Source of the DNA: DASSUW01 sp963849695
GTDB lineage: Bacteria; Actinomycetota; Thermoleophilia; Solirubrobacterales; Solirubrobacteraceae
NCBI GenBank assembly: GCA_963849695.1
Contig: CAWKIT010000011.1
Location: 434,001-498,000, forward strand
Length of the DNA: 64,000 bases
Direction of reading: 5' to 3'
Shown: positions 10,204 through 19,082 of the stretch, piece by piece
Layout of the letters: each line of letters starts with the position of its first letter
Numbering within the stretch: position 1 is the stretch's first letter
Position numbers and translations under genes: made by a program
The notes under the pieces: generated by a model
What the model saw: the letters and a program-made list of their open reading frames with translations, nothing else
Told to the model about the DNA's origin: nothing
Database searches by the model: none

Positions 10204-10348
10204 CGCGGTGCCGGGACCTACCGCTTCCTGCGGATCACTGCCGATGGGACGCTCGTTTCGACCGGAAGCCGGACGGCGCCGACGCTAACGCTTCCGGACG
10301 CGACCGGTCAACAGCCGGGGATCGATCGCGAACGCACGACTAATGCAG
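10204..10348 (-). repeat. Intergenic spacer duplicated between the GWYN paralogues
   Basis: This spacer and the one at 12385-12529 are about 80% identical by eye, including TACCGCTTCCTGCGGAT and GATGGGACGCTCG on the plus strand. A shorter version also precedes the third paralogue near 13655-13710. The whole transcription unit, including its leader or promoter, was therefore duplicated. No clear -10/-35 boxes can be assigned. Confidence 0.6.
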
Positions 10349-12384
10349 TTAGCGGACGGTGAACTTCCGGACCCCGATCCGCTCGCCATAGTCGGCCTTG
10401 GACCGCGTGCCCTGTCCCGGCCATACGAGCCACTTGTACTCGCCCGCTTCGAGACGCACGCGGCGGCCGCGATACCTCCACGCGCGCTTGAGTGCCAGCC
10501 GCGCGCGCGTCGGCCATGCGCTCAAGATCTTCCGTCCCTCCCGGAACAGCTGGACGTTGTAGTAGTCCGCCCCCTGGATCGGCGTCCACCGGAGCACCGG
10601 CGGCTTGCGGCCCTTGACCACAGCGCCGTCCGCGGGGGCGATCAACCGCGGTCCCGGCACCGCGCGCACGGTCCGGCTGACGCCGTTAGCCTGCTGCGTC
10701 GAGTACCCGGACCTCGTACGCGTATCGGTTGCCGTTGACGACCTTGCTGTCGACGAATCCGTCGCCTGCACCACGGAACACGACGCTCGTGGGCGCGCCG
10801 TCGAGCCCGGGCGAGCGCAGGATCTCGACCGCAGCCGCGCCTCCGGTTGCTCTCCAGCGCAGCGTGACGCGGCGGTCGCCGCCTGAAGCCGACAGCTTCG
10901 TGAGACGCGGTGGCGTCGCATCAAAGCTCAGTGGGAACGTGCGGCCGGCCGCGTTCCCGGCCACGTCGCGACATGTGCCGGTCAGCGAGACCGACGCGGA
11001 GTCCGGCCCTCCGTAGGTGACGGGCGGGCATTCCGCGACGCCGGAGGTGGCGTCGGTTGCCTCGAGGGCGAGCCGCACCGGAGCGTTGAACCAGGCGCCG
11101 TGGTCCGGCGGGCGATCGGTACGCACCGCGGTCACGATCGGCGGGGTCTCGTCGTACTTGAGCGAGCGGGGACGCATCGCGCCAGCGTTGCCGGCCTTGT
11201 CGATGCAGGTGCCGACGACCGCTGCCATCGCACTGTCCGGCCCGGAATAAGGCGGGGTCGAGCAGGTGTCGATGCCCGACAGCTGATCCGTGCCACTGAA
11301 GACGACCGCGACCGGGTGGTTGTACCAGCCGGCGGCATCGGCTGCGCGCGCCGGCTGCCCATCTCCGACGTCCGGCGGTGTGGCGTCGTATTGGAGTGGG
11401 AAGGCGCGGCTGGAGGAATTCCCTGCACGGTCGCTGCACACGCCGGTGACGGAAGCGTTCGCGCTGTCAGGTCCGCTGTATGTCGTTCCCGGGCATCCGG
11501 CCAAGCCGGATGTCGCGTCGGTGCCGCGGATCGTGAAGGCGACGGGGCGGTTGAACCAGCCGTTGGCATTAGCGGCGTCGCCCGAGTCGGCGGCTGTGAT
11601 CGTCGGGGCGGTCGCGTCGTACTTGAGGCCGAACGGGAACCCGCTGCTCTGATTGCCGGCGTTGTCCGTGCACATACCGGTCAGCGACGCCGTGGCGCTG
11701 TCGGGGCCTTCGTACGTGCGAGTCTGGCACCGGTCGATTCCTGCAGTCTGGTCGTTGCCGCTGAAAGTGACCGAGACGGCGTGGTTGTACCAGCCATCGA
11801 CGTCGGCGGCGCGGTCCCGCCGCGCCGGCCGTCACTGTCGGGGCGGTCGCGTCGTACTTGAGGCCGTAGCCGAGCGCGGCGCTGGTGTTGCCGGCGTTGT
11901 CGATGCAGGTTCCCTGCACGTTCGCCGCGTCGTCGTCGGGCCCGCCGTAGGTGGTCGCTGTGCACGAGGCGACCCCGGACGTCAAGTCGCTGCCGGAGAA
12001 TGCGACCGCAACGGCGTGGTTGTACCAGCCGTTGGTGTCGGCGGCACGGGCCGGCTGGCCGCCCGTGACGACGGGTGGCGTCTTGTCGAGGCTGATCCTC
12101 ACTTCGACGGACGTGGCCGACGAGCCGTCGTCGGCGAGGCAGAACACGCTCGTCCGTGGGGTGTCAGTGGTGAACGTCTGGTTCGCGCAGCCGGTCTTCG
12201 TGGCGTCGGAGGGCAGAACCGTCCACTCGATCGACACGTTGGACCGGTACCAGCCCGTGCAGTTCTGTGGCGCCGGCGTGCACTTGTACGTGATGCTCGG
12301 CGCCGCCTCCGCCCCTGGCGCTGCAAGCAGCGTCACGAGCCAAACCAGGATTGCCGCGACCGCGGCATGACGAGCGCGTCGCAC
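10349..12384 (-). CDS. Secreted protein with five GWYN-type beta repeats (two frameshifts)
   Basis: A paralogue of the protein at 5988-10203, with nearly the same signal peptide and Cys-rich N-terminal domain (ITYKCTPAPQNCTGWYRSNV), then five ~78-residue GWYN repeats, the GGDRRVTLRW Fn3-like unit and the YYNVQLFREGRKILSAWP module ending RKFTVR. The reconstructed length is about 677 residues. The frame breaks near 11820 (repeat 2) and near 10690 (between the Fn3-like unit and the C-terminal module), each consistent with a single added base. Expected role: extracellular structural or binding protein, as for its neighbours. The GTG start at 12384 is provisional. Confidence 0.75.
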
Positions 12385-12529
12385 CGCGGTGCCGGGAACT
12401 ACCGCTTCCTGCGGATTACTGCCGATGGGACGCTCGATTCGACCGAAGCCGGGACGGACGCGACGCTAACGCGTGCGGAGGGCGGCGGTCAACAGCCGGG
12501 GAGCGATTGCGAACGCATGACTAATGCGC
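12385..12529 (-). repeat. Second copy of the duplicated intergenic spacer
   Basis: This is the copy of the spacer described at 10204-10348. It separates the five-repeat protein from the one-repeat protein and keeps the same order of short blocks, including CAACAGCCGGGGA and ACTAATGC near the downstream stop codon. Confidence 0.6.
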
Positions 12530-13693
12530 TCACGGGACGGTGAACTTCCGGATCCCGATCCGGGCTCCGTAGTCGGCGTCGGACCGCGCGCCGCGGCCGG
12601 GCCACACCACCCATCGGTAAGTGCCCGGTCCGAACCTCACGCGCGTGCCCCCACGGCGCCACGCGCGCTTGAGCTGGAGCCTCGCCCGAGTCGGCCACGC
12701 GCTCAGGATCTTCCGCCCGTCCCGGAACAGCTGCACGTTGTAGTACTGCGCGCCGCGGACCGGCGTCCACCGCAGGAGCGGCGGCGTGGCGGCATCCACG
12801 ATCGCGCCCGGTGCCGGTGCGATCAGCCGGCGACCCGGCTTGGCGGTCACGGTCCTCGATGCGACATGGCCGGCGGCATCGACCGCGCGGACCTCGTACG
12901 CGTAGCGCCTGCCATTGCGCACCTGGGTATCCGTGAAGCTGACGCCCCGGCCGCGGACCACCACGCTCGCGTGTGCGCCCGCCAGCCCCGGCGAGCGCAC
13001 GACCTCGACCGCGTCCGCGCCGCCGGTCGCAGTCCACCGCACCACGACGCGGCGATCGCCGGTGGTGGCGGAGACCGCCGCCAGAGTCGGCGGCGTCTCG
13101 TCGTACTTGAGCCCATAGGCGAACGGGGCGCTGACGTTGCCGGCAACATCCGTACAGGTTCCGTGGACGCTCGCGGACGCACTGTCCGGACCGCGGTAGG
13201 CGATCGAGGTGCACCCCGCAAGGCCCGAGGTCGCGTCGCTGCCGTCGAAGTCGATCGCGACCGGGCGCGTGTACCAGCCGTTGGAGTCGGCGCCGCGAGT
13301 GGCCCGGCCGCCGGTGACGATCGGGGGCGTCTTGTCGACCCGGATCGTGACGGGCGGGGATGGTTGGACGCTGTCGCTGTCTCGAGCCGTGCACGACACG
13401 GTCGTGCCGGTCGCGGGCGTGTCCCCAGAGAACGTCCGCGGGCCACAGTCGTCCTCGAGGACAGGGTGTTCCTCGCTGAAGTCAGTCACGATCCAGTGGA
13501 GCGTCACGTCTGTCCGGTACCAGCCCGAGCAGTCTTCCGGTGCAGGCGTGCACTTGAAGGTGATCGTCGGATGCGCCGCCGCATCCCCGGCACCTAGCAG
13601 CGACACGAGCCAAACGATCAGGGCCAGGGCGAGGGCGTGACTCGAGCGGCGCACAGTTGTGGCGCGATTTGCCGCTTCCTGCGTAGTGCACAT
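12530..13693 (-). CDS. Secreted protein with one GWYN-type beta repeat (intact)
   Basis: A 387-residue protein and the smallest, unbroken member of the trio. It has a hydrophobic signal segment (ALALALIVWLVSLLGAG), a Cys-rich domain (TFKCTPAPEDCSGWYRTDV), one repeat (NGWYTRPVAIDF ... YRGPD ... DVAGN), an Fn3-like unit (GDRRVVVRWTATGG), and the C-terminal module (YYNVQLFRDGRKILSAWP ... VVWPGRGARSDADYG ... RKFTVP). It shows the minimal domain order of the family, so the longer relatives expand only the middle. The ATG at 13693 aligns with an ATC in the two paralogues, so starts may differ among copies; an in-frame GTG at 13654 matches the starts used for them. Role unknown; extracellular by its signal peptide. 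Confidence 0.82.
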   Translation of the reverse strand: MCTTQEAANRATTVRRSSHALALALIVWLVSLLGAGDAAAHPTITFKCTPAPEDCSGWYRTDVTLHWIVTDFSEEHPVLEDDCGPRTFSGDTPATGTTVSCTARDSDSVQPSPPVTIRVDKTPPIVTGGRATRGADSNGWYTRPVAIDFDGSDATSGLAGCTSIAYRGPDSASASVHGTCTDVAGNVSAPFAYGLKYDETPPTLAAVSATTGDRRVVVRWTATGGADAVEVVRSPGLAGAHASVVVRGRGVSFTDTQVRNGRRYAYEVRAVDAAGHVASRTVTAKPGRRLIAPAPGAIVDAATPPLLRWTPVRGAQYYNVQLFRDGRKILSAWPTRARLQLKRAWRRGGTRVRFGPGTYRWVVWPGRGARSDADYGARIGIRKFTVP

Positions 13694-13800
13694 GGGACGC
13701 CCCGTTCCACCCGAATCCAGTCGGGCGCGAAGGTAGCGTGCCGGCTCGCGGCCGACAATCGCGAGGTCCGAGCGCAGACCGTGCCGGACTTTCGTTCAGG

Positions 13801-14643
13801 TCATGCGGCCTGCGCCAGCGGCCACGACACCTCGCGCGCCCACGTCTCGACGTCGCGCGGCGCCCAGCCGAGCGCCTCGCGTGCCGGACGACCGTCGGGC
13901 TCCGGCGCGGTCGGCGCGCCGGCGAGCATCTCGTACACGGCAGCGGTGCCGTCGGCGGCGTGGTCGCCGAGGAATGGGCGCAACAGGTCGCCGAGCATGC
14001 GAGGCGCAATCGTCTGCCAGCGCACACGGCGGCCGATCGCGCCGCCGAGCGCGTCCGCCAGCTCGAGACCGGTCAGCGGGGCGCCGGGAAGTGCGAAGGA
14101 GCCCGTGACCTCGCGCTCGATCGCCCGCTCGATCGCGACGGCGACGTCGGCGGTGGCGACCCAGCGCACCGGCGCTTCCGCCGGCACCGGGTACGAGACG
14201 ACGCCGTCGCGCGCGATGCGGCCCGCCGCCCACGGGGCGCTGAGGTTCTCCATGTACGTCGTGGCCGGCTGCAGCAGGGTGACCCGCGGCACGTCGGCAG
14301 CCGCCGCCAGGACGCGCGCGTCGAGGAACGGCACGCCGATCGGCTCGGGCGGCACCGGGCCGCCGGTGTTGATCACGAGGTGCGGGACGCCGGCCGCCTC
14401 GGCGGCGCGGGCGGCGTTCTCGCCCATCTGCAGGGCGCGCTCGTCGTACACGAGCGGCAGCTGGAGCACGACCGCATCGGCGCCGTCGTAGGCCGCGCGA
14501 AGCGACGCACGGTCGAGCAGGTCGGCGCCCGACGCGCGGCTCAACGGGCGAACGCGATGGCCGGAGGTGGTGAGGAGGGTGGCGACGGGCGCGCCTTGCG
14601 AGCCGGTCGCGCCGTGGACGGCGATGGTCTTGCGAGTGGTCAT
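13801..14643 (-). CDS. NmrA-like NAD(P)-binding protein
   Basis: A 280-residue atypical short-chain dehydrogenase. The N-terminal AVHGATGSQGAPVATLL (about residues 8-24) is the GxxGxxG dinucleotide-binding loop, and the TTYMEN segment near 150 and the GSFALPG region fit NmrA/NAD(P)H:quinone-reductase-like proteins. Such proteins act as redox sensors or reductases in the cytoplasm. It is transcribed away from an HxlR-type regulator across a 66-base spacer with two inverted repeats, a common arrangement for HxlR regulators that control a neighbouring redox gene in response to electrophiles or quinones. That regulatory link is inferred. Confidence 0.85.
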   Translation of the reverse strand: MTTRKTIAVHGATGSQGAPVATLLTTSGHRVRPLSRASGADLLDRASLRAAYDGADAVVLQLPLVYDERALQMGENAARAAEAAGVPHLVINTGGPVPPEPIGVPFLDARVLAAAADVPRVTLLQPATTYMENLSAPWAAGRIARDGVVSYPVPAEAPVRWVATADVAVAIERAIEREVTGSFALPGAPLTGLELADALGGAIGRRVRWQTIAPRMLGDLLRPFLGDHAADGTAAVYEMLAGAPTAPEPDGRPAREALGWAPRDVETWAREVSWPLAQAA

Positions 14644-14655
14644 GCCGTCCTTTTA

Positions 14656-14676
14656 GTACCTGATCGGTATCAGTAC
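14656..14676. promoter_or_regulatory. Candidate HxlR operator 1
   Basis: Inverted repeat: GTA-c-CTGAT, spacer CGGT, ATCAG-TAC. It lies 13 bases upstream of the NmrA-like start and 34 bases upstream of the HxlR start. HxlR regulators bind short GTAC-containing palindromes near their own promoter; that this is the site is an inference. Confidence 0.45.
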
Positions 14677-14683
14677 CCAGAAA

Positions 14684-14698
14684 GGGATGTAGTATCCC
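14684..14698. promoter_or_regulatory. Candidate HxlR operator 2
   Basis: Inverted repeat GGGAT (14684-14688), 5-base spacer, ATCCC (14694-14698), 11 bases before the ATG of the HxlR gene. Its position would allow autorepression. It is less convincing than the first site because GG-rich sequence near a start could also be part of the ribosome-binding region. Confidence 0.35.
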
Positions 14699-14709
14699 GA
14701 GCGGAACCA

Positions 14710-15060
14710 ATGGCCGAGTCATTTCCCGAAGACACCCGCGCAACCGCCGGCTGCCCGATCGAGCACGCCCTGCTCGTCCTCGACGGCAAGTGGTCGACGC
14801 TGATCATCCGCGAGCTCCTGACCGGCCCGAAGCGCTTCGGCGAGCTCCGCAAGCGGCTCGACATCGGAAGCCCGAAGACGCTCACCGAGCGGCTGCGGAT
14901 CCTCGAGCACCAGGGCGTCCTGACACGCACGGTGCACGCCGAGGTCCCGCCGCGGGTCGTCTACGAGCTCACCGATCGCGGCCGCAGCTTCCGCTCCGTG
15001 CTCGAGGCGATGGCGGCGTGGGGGAACGCCGACTTGCGGCTCGGCGACGAGGCTGCGTGA
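14710..15060 (+). CDS. HxlR-family winged-helix transcriptional regulator
   Basis: A 116-residue MarR-like regulator. CPIEHALLVLDGKWSTLIIRELL (about residues 16-38), GPKRFGELRKRL and SPKTLTERLRILEHQGVLTR are the hallmark HxlR winged-helix segments. A Cys at about residue 16, just before helix 1, sits where several family members have a redox-sensing cysteine. It probably represses itself and the divergent NmrA-like gene through the palindromes between them. The ATG at 14710 gives the normal family length. The next gene (15073) begins 12 bases after its stop and may be co-transcribed. Confidence 0.9.
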   Translation: MAESFPEDTRATAGCPIEHALLVLDGKWSTLIIRELLTGPKRFGELRKRLDIGSPKTLTERLRILEHQGVLTRTVHAEVPPRVVYELTDRGRSFRSVLEAMAAWGNADLRLGDEAA

Positions 15061-15072
15061 GAGCATCCCCCC

Positions 15073-16488
15073 ATGACCATGTCACGGCGCGAGTTCGCGC
15101 AGCGCTCGGCGGCCGGCCTGGTGCTGCTCGGCATCGGCGCGCGCGCGGCGCAGGCCGACCAGCTGCCGCAGGCGCAGGTCCGGGCGCTCCGGGAAGCGGT
15201 GCGCGGCCGCGTGCTGACGCCCGGCAACGCCGGCTATAACGCCGGTCGGCTGATCTTCAATCGCCGCTACGACGGAGTGCGCCCGCCCGCGGTCGTGCAG
15301 GTCCGCGATCGCGCCGACGTGCAGGCCGCCGTCCGCTGGGCCGATCGCTTCGACGTCCCGCTGACCGTCCGCTCGGGAGGGCACGCCTACAACGGCGCCT
15401 CGACCAGCCGGACCGCCGTCGTGATCGACGTGCGACAGCTGAGCGCCGTGCGGCTCGACGACGGCACCGCGACCATCGGGCCCGGCACCCGCAACATCGA
15501 CGCCTACGCGAAGCTCGCCGCACGCGGCGCCACCATCCCCTCGGGCTCGTGCCCGACCGTCGGGATCGGCGGCATCGCCACCGGCGGCGGCATGGGACTG
15601 GCCGGCCGCGCGCTCGGGCTCACGCTCGACCGCATGCGCGCGCTCGACGTGGTCACCGCCGACGGGCAGTTCCAGCAGGTGAGCGGGGACGACGACCTGT
15701 TCTGGGCGCTGCGCGGGGGCGGCGGCAGCTTCGCCGTCGTCACCGCGCTGCACCTGCGCGCGCGCCGCATCTCGCGCGCCGCCTTCTTCCGCGTCACCTA
15801 CCCGGCGGCCGCCCGCGCCGAGGCGCTGGCCGCGTGGGACGACCTCGCGCCCACGGCACCCGACGATTTGACCTGCCTCCTCACGCTGACCGGCTCGACC
15901 GCCACCGCGTTCGGCCAGTTCCTCGGCTCCGAAGCCCAGCTGCGGCGGCTCGTCCGCCCGCTCACGCGCGTGCCCGGCGCCTCCCTCAGCACCGGCACGT
16001 CCGGCTACCTCGCGCTGCAGCGCCGCTGGGCCGGCTGCGCCGACGGCGGGCTCGCCGCCTGCCGCGCGTATCAGCGCTCGGCGTTCGCCGCGTCGTCGGT
16101 CTACGTCGCGCGGCCGCTCTCGGCCGCAGGCCGGCGGGCGTTCCTCGACGCCGCCGCCCAGGGGGCCACGCTGATCCTCGACTCCTACGGCGGCGCGATC
16201 TCGCGCGTCGCGCCCGGCGCCACCGCGTTCGTGCACCGCAACGTCCGCTTCAGCGTCCAGATCCTCTCCTACGCCGCGATACCCGTCGCAAGCTCCCGCG
16301 TGCGCCGCGCGCGCGGGCGGATCGCCCCCTACGGCAACGGGCAGGCGTACCAGAACTACGCCGATCCGGACCTCGACGGCGCCCAGCGCGCCTACTACGG
16401 CGCCAACCTCGACCGGCTCGTCGCGGTCAAGACCGAGGTCGATCCCGCGAACCGCTTCCGGCCCGCGCAGGGGATCCGCCCACGGTGA
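15073..16488 (+). CDS. Tat-exported FAD-binding (BBE-type) oxidoreductase
   Basis: A 471-residue protein. The N-terminus SRREFAQRSAAGLVLLG is a twin-arginine signal, so the enzyme should be exported folded with its flavin. The FAD-binding PCMH domain follows: VRSGGHAYNG (about 96-105) contains the His that can covalently bind FAD, and PTVGIGGIATGGGMG (about 158-172) is the glycine loop. The C-terminal berberine-bridge segment is AYQNYADPDLDGAQRAYYGAN, ending in VDPANRFRPAQ. Members oxidise sugars, alkaloids or phenolics with O2; the substrate is unknown. It lies just after the HxlR gene and its stop overlaps the ligase start by three bases. Confidence 0.88.
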   Translation: MTMSRREFAQRSAAGLVLLGIGARAAQADQLPQAQVRALREAVRGRVLTPGNAGYNAGRLIFNRRYDGVRPPAVVQVRDRADVQAAVRWADRFDVPLTVRSGGHAYNGASTSRTAVVIDVRQLSAVRLDDGTATIGPGTRNIDAYAKLAARGATIPSGSCPTVGIGGIATGGGMGLAGRALGLTLDRMRALDVVTADGQFQQVSGDDDLFWALRGGGGSFAVVTALHLRARRISRAAFFRVTYPAAARAEALAAWDDLAPTAPDDLTCLLTLTGSTATAFGQFLGSEAQLRRLVRPLTRVPGASLSTGTSGYLALQRRWAGCADGGLAACRAYQRSAFAASSVYVARPLSAAGRRAFLDAAAQGATLILDSYGGAISRVAPGATAFVHRNVRFSVQILSYAAIPVASSRVRRARGRIAPYGNGQAYQNYADPDLDGAQRAYYGANLDRLVAVKTEVDPANRFRPAQGIRPR

Positions 16489-17567
16489 ACCTGCCGGTGT
16501 TGCCGCCGGTCGCGCCGATGCTGGCCAAGCCCGTGGCCGCGATCCCGCCCGGCCAGCTCTACGAGCCGAAGTGGGACGGCTTCCGCTCGATCGTGTTCCG
16601 CGACGGCGACGAGGTCGAGATCGGCAGCCGCAAGGAGCGGCCGATGACGCGCTACTTCCCCGAGGTGGTCGAGGCCGTCCGGCGGAACCTGCCGGAGCGT
16701 TGCGTGATCGACGGCGAGATCGTGGTCGCCGGCGACGGCGGGCTCGACTTCTGGGCGCTCCAGCAGCGCATCCATCCCGCCGCCAGCCGGGTGACGCTGC
16801 TCGCCGGCAAGACCCCCGCCAGCTTCATCGCCTTCGACCTGCTCGCGCTCGGCGACGACGATCTCACGAACGAGCCGTTCGCGGACCGGCGCACGGCGCT
16901 CGAGAGCTCCCTCGCGAACGCCGCGCCGCCCATCCATCTGACCCCGCTCACCCGCGACGAGGCGATCGCGCGCGACTGGTTCGAGCGCTTCGAGGGAGCC
17001 GGCCTCGACGGCCTGATCGCCAAGCGGGCCGACCTCACCTATCAACCCGACAAGCGCGTGATGAGCAAGATCAAGCACGTGCGCACGGCCGATTGCGTGG
17101 TCGCCGGCTACCGCGTGCACAAGACCGCGGACGACGCGATCGGCTCCCTGCTGCTCGGCCTCTACGTCGACGAAGCCGCACCGCCGTCGCAGTGGATGGA
17201 CCATCTCCGCGGACTCGCCCCCGTCGGCGTGATCGGCGCCTTCCCGATGGCGCGCCGGCGCGAGCTGTTCGCCGAGCTGCAGCCGCTCGTGGTCGGCGTC
17301 GCCGACCACCCGTGGAGCTGGGCGGCCGAGATGGGGCACGCGCCCGAGGGCGGGAGCCGCTGGAACCCGAAGAAGGACCTCTCGTTCGTGCCGCTGCGCC
17401 CCGAGCGCGTGGTCGAGGTGCGCTACGACTACCTCGAGGGAGCGCGCTTCCGTCACCCGCCGCAGTTCGTGCGCTGGCGCCCGGACCGCGAGCCCGCCTC
17501 GTGCGGCTACGCCCAGCTCGAGCAGCCGGCGCCGTTCGAGCTCGCCGACGTCCTCACGATCCGGTAG
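16485..17567 (+). CDS. ligC: ATP-dependent DNA ligase (LigC type)
   Basis: A 360-residue protein starting at GTG, which overlaps the preceding stop as GTGA and suggests coupled translation. YEPKWDGFR (about 26-34) is nucleotidyltransferase motif I with the adenylated Lys. VIDGEIVV is motif III, FIAFDLLALG motif IIIa, and DGLIAKRADLTYQPDKR motif IV, with KIKHVRTADCVV near motif V. The C-terminal OB-fold follows. It joins DNA nicks using ATP, and in actinobacteria enzymes of this size act in NHEJ-like or base-excision repair. No Ku or LigD gene is nearby, and its pairing with an exported oxidoreductase is probably incidental. Confidence 0.9.
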   Translation: MNLPVLPPVAPMLAKPVAAIPPGQLYEPKWDGFRSIVFRDGDEVEIGSRKERPMTRYFPEVVEAVRRNLPERCVIDGEIVVAGDGGLDFWALQQRIHPAASRVTLLAGKTPASFIAFDLLALGDDDLTNEPFADRRTALESSLANAAPPIHLTPLTRDEAIARDWFERFEGAGLDGLIAKRADLTYQPDKRVMSKIKHVRTADCVVAGYRVHKTADDAIGSLLLGLYVDEAAPPSQWMDHLRGLAPVGVIGAFPMARRRELFAELQPLVVGVADHPWSWAAEMGHAPEGGSRWNPKKDLSFVPLRPERVVEVRYDYLEGARFRHPPQFVRWRPDREPASCGYAQLEQPAPFELADVLTIR

Positions 17568-17583
17568 CGCCGCACGGAGATCA

Positions 17584-17982
17584 TCAACGCTGCTCGGAAG
17601 CCGGCTCGCGGCGACGCCGCGGCTCCTCCCGGATGAACCGCGTGGCGATCGTCAGCAGCAGGTGAAGGATGCCGAGCGCCAGGAAGAACGCCGTCGCGGA
17701 CCCGTCGTCGTCGAACGCGAACAGGAACGGGGAGGCGATCAGGAAGATGGCCAGCACGTAGTCGATCATCACGTGCGCCTGCACGGGGATCGACTTGATG
17801 AGCCCGGTCGACATCGCGGTCGAGCCGTTGACGATCAGCACCACCACTCCGGCCGCGATCGAGATGCCGGTCGCCGTGTCCGAGTCGAAGCTGAGCACGA
17901 ACGGCGCGACGATCAGCAGCACGCCCACGACGTACTCCAGCAGGCCGTGGACGAACGCCGGGACGGGGCCATTCTTGAACAT
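17584..17982 (-). CDS. SPW-repeat membrane protein
   Basis: A 132-residue protein with four transmembrane segments arranged as two similar halves: LLEYVVGVLLIVAPFVLSF and MIDYVLAIFLIASPFLFAF are the repeated hairpin starts typical of the SPW-repeat family (the W is replaced by F here). The ends are basic and cytoplasmic. Function is unknown; related proteins are common in soil bacteria. It starts 10 bases after the pfkA stop on the same strand, so it is probably read from the same transcript. Confidence 0.78.
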   Translation of the reverse strand: MFKNGPVPAFVHGLLEYVVGVLLIVAPFVLSFDSDTATGISIAAGVVVLIVNGSTAMSTGLIKSIPVQAHVMIDYVLAIFLIASPFLFAFDDDGSATAFFLALGILHLLLTIATRFIREEPRRRREPASEQR

Positions 17983-17992
17983 GACCTACGTG

Positions 17993-19025
17993 TTACCCGA
18001 AGAACACCTCGGCGGTCTCGTACAGCTCGGGGGCGAGCAGCTTCGGCTCCGCCAGCGCCTCGTCGAGCGGCACGCGCACGATCTCGGTGCCGCGCAAGCG
18101 CGACCATCTTGCCGAAGTCGCCGTCGTTGGCCGCGTTGATCGCGGCGACGCCGAAGCGCGTTCCGAGCACCCGGTCGTACGCCACCGGGGTCCCGCCGCG
18201 CTGCACGTGGCCGAGGATCGTCATGCGCGACTCGTAGCCGGTGCGCTCCTCGATCGCCTTCTCGAGCGCGACCGCGATGCCGCCGAGCCGGACGTGCCCG
18301 AACGCGTCGGTGGCGCCGCCGAACTCGGACACGATGTCGCCGTCCGCCGGCGTCGCACCCTCGGCGACCACCACGATCGAGAACGTGTTGCCCCGCGAGT
18401 GCCGGCGGCGGATCAGCCGGCAGACCTCGTCGACGTCGAACGGCCGCTCGGGGACGAGGATGACGTCGGCGCCGCCGGCGATGCCCGAGTAGGTGGCGAT
18501 CCAGCCGGCATGGCGGCCCATCACCTCGACGATGATCACGCGGTTGTGGGACTCGGCCGTCGTGTGCAGGCGGTCGATCGCGTCGGTGGCGATCTGCACG
18601 GCGGTCTGGAAGCCGAACGTGAAGTCGGTCCCGGCGAGGTCGTTGTCGATCGTCTTCGGCACCCCGACGACGGGGATCCCCTCGTCGACGAGCCGCCGCG
18701 CCACCCCCAGCGTGTCCTCGCCGCCGATCGGGATCAGGGCGTCGAGCCCGCGCTGCGCGACGGATTCGCGCACCTGCTCGACGCCGCCCTCGACCTTGAA
18801 CGGGTTCGTGCGCGACGAGCCCAGGATGGTCCCGCCGCGGTGCAGGATCCCGCTCGTGTTCGAGTTCGTCAGCTCGACGGCCTCGTTCTTGAGGACACCC
18901 GCCCAGCCGTAGCGGAAGCCGATCAGGGCGTGGCCGTGCCGGTTGATCCCGTTCCGGACGATGCCGCGGATCACCGCGTTGAGACCGGGGCAATCTCCGC
19001 CGCCGGTGAGGACGCCGATGCGCAT
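17993..19025 (-). CDS. pfkA: 6-phosphofructokinase, PPi-type signature (one frameshift)
   Basis: The reconstructed protein has 343 residues. It phosphorylates fructose 6-phosphate at C1, the key step of glycolysis. MRIGVLTGGGDCPGLNAVIRG opens the fold; GGEDTLG and PKTIDNDL follow. In ATP-dependent enzymes such as E. coli PfkA the equivalents are GGDGS and PGTIDND; the Asp and Lys seen here are the residues known to favour pyrophosphate, as in the Amycolatopsis methanolica PPi enzyme. One extra base near 18103 shifts the frame after GDFGKMVAL; the restored C-terminus reads RGTEIVRVPLDEALAEPK and ends at 17993. An SPW membrane protein follows. Confidence 0.88.
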
Positions 19026-19050
19026 GCGCGGGAAGGTACGCGAAAACGAA

Positions 19051-19076
19051 CGGGGCCCGCCTCGCGGCGGGCCCCG
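19051..19076 (-). terminator. Rho-independent terminator after the MMPL gene
   Basis: A perfect 11-bp GC stem (CGGGGCCCGCC / GGCGGGCCCCG) with a TCGC loop starts 7 bases beyond the MMPL stop. On the minus strand it is followed by TTCGTTTTCG. It separates the MMPL gene from pfkA. Confidence 0.75.
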
Positions 19077-19082
19077 TGAGCG

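Noticed and set aside
6550..12400. Chain of plus-strand open frames with repeated motifs such as STPDSxSVPLKV
   Set aside because: They are the regular antisense shadows of the GWYN repeat arrays on the minus strand. They have no start-site support and no signal peptides or family motifs.
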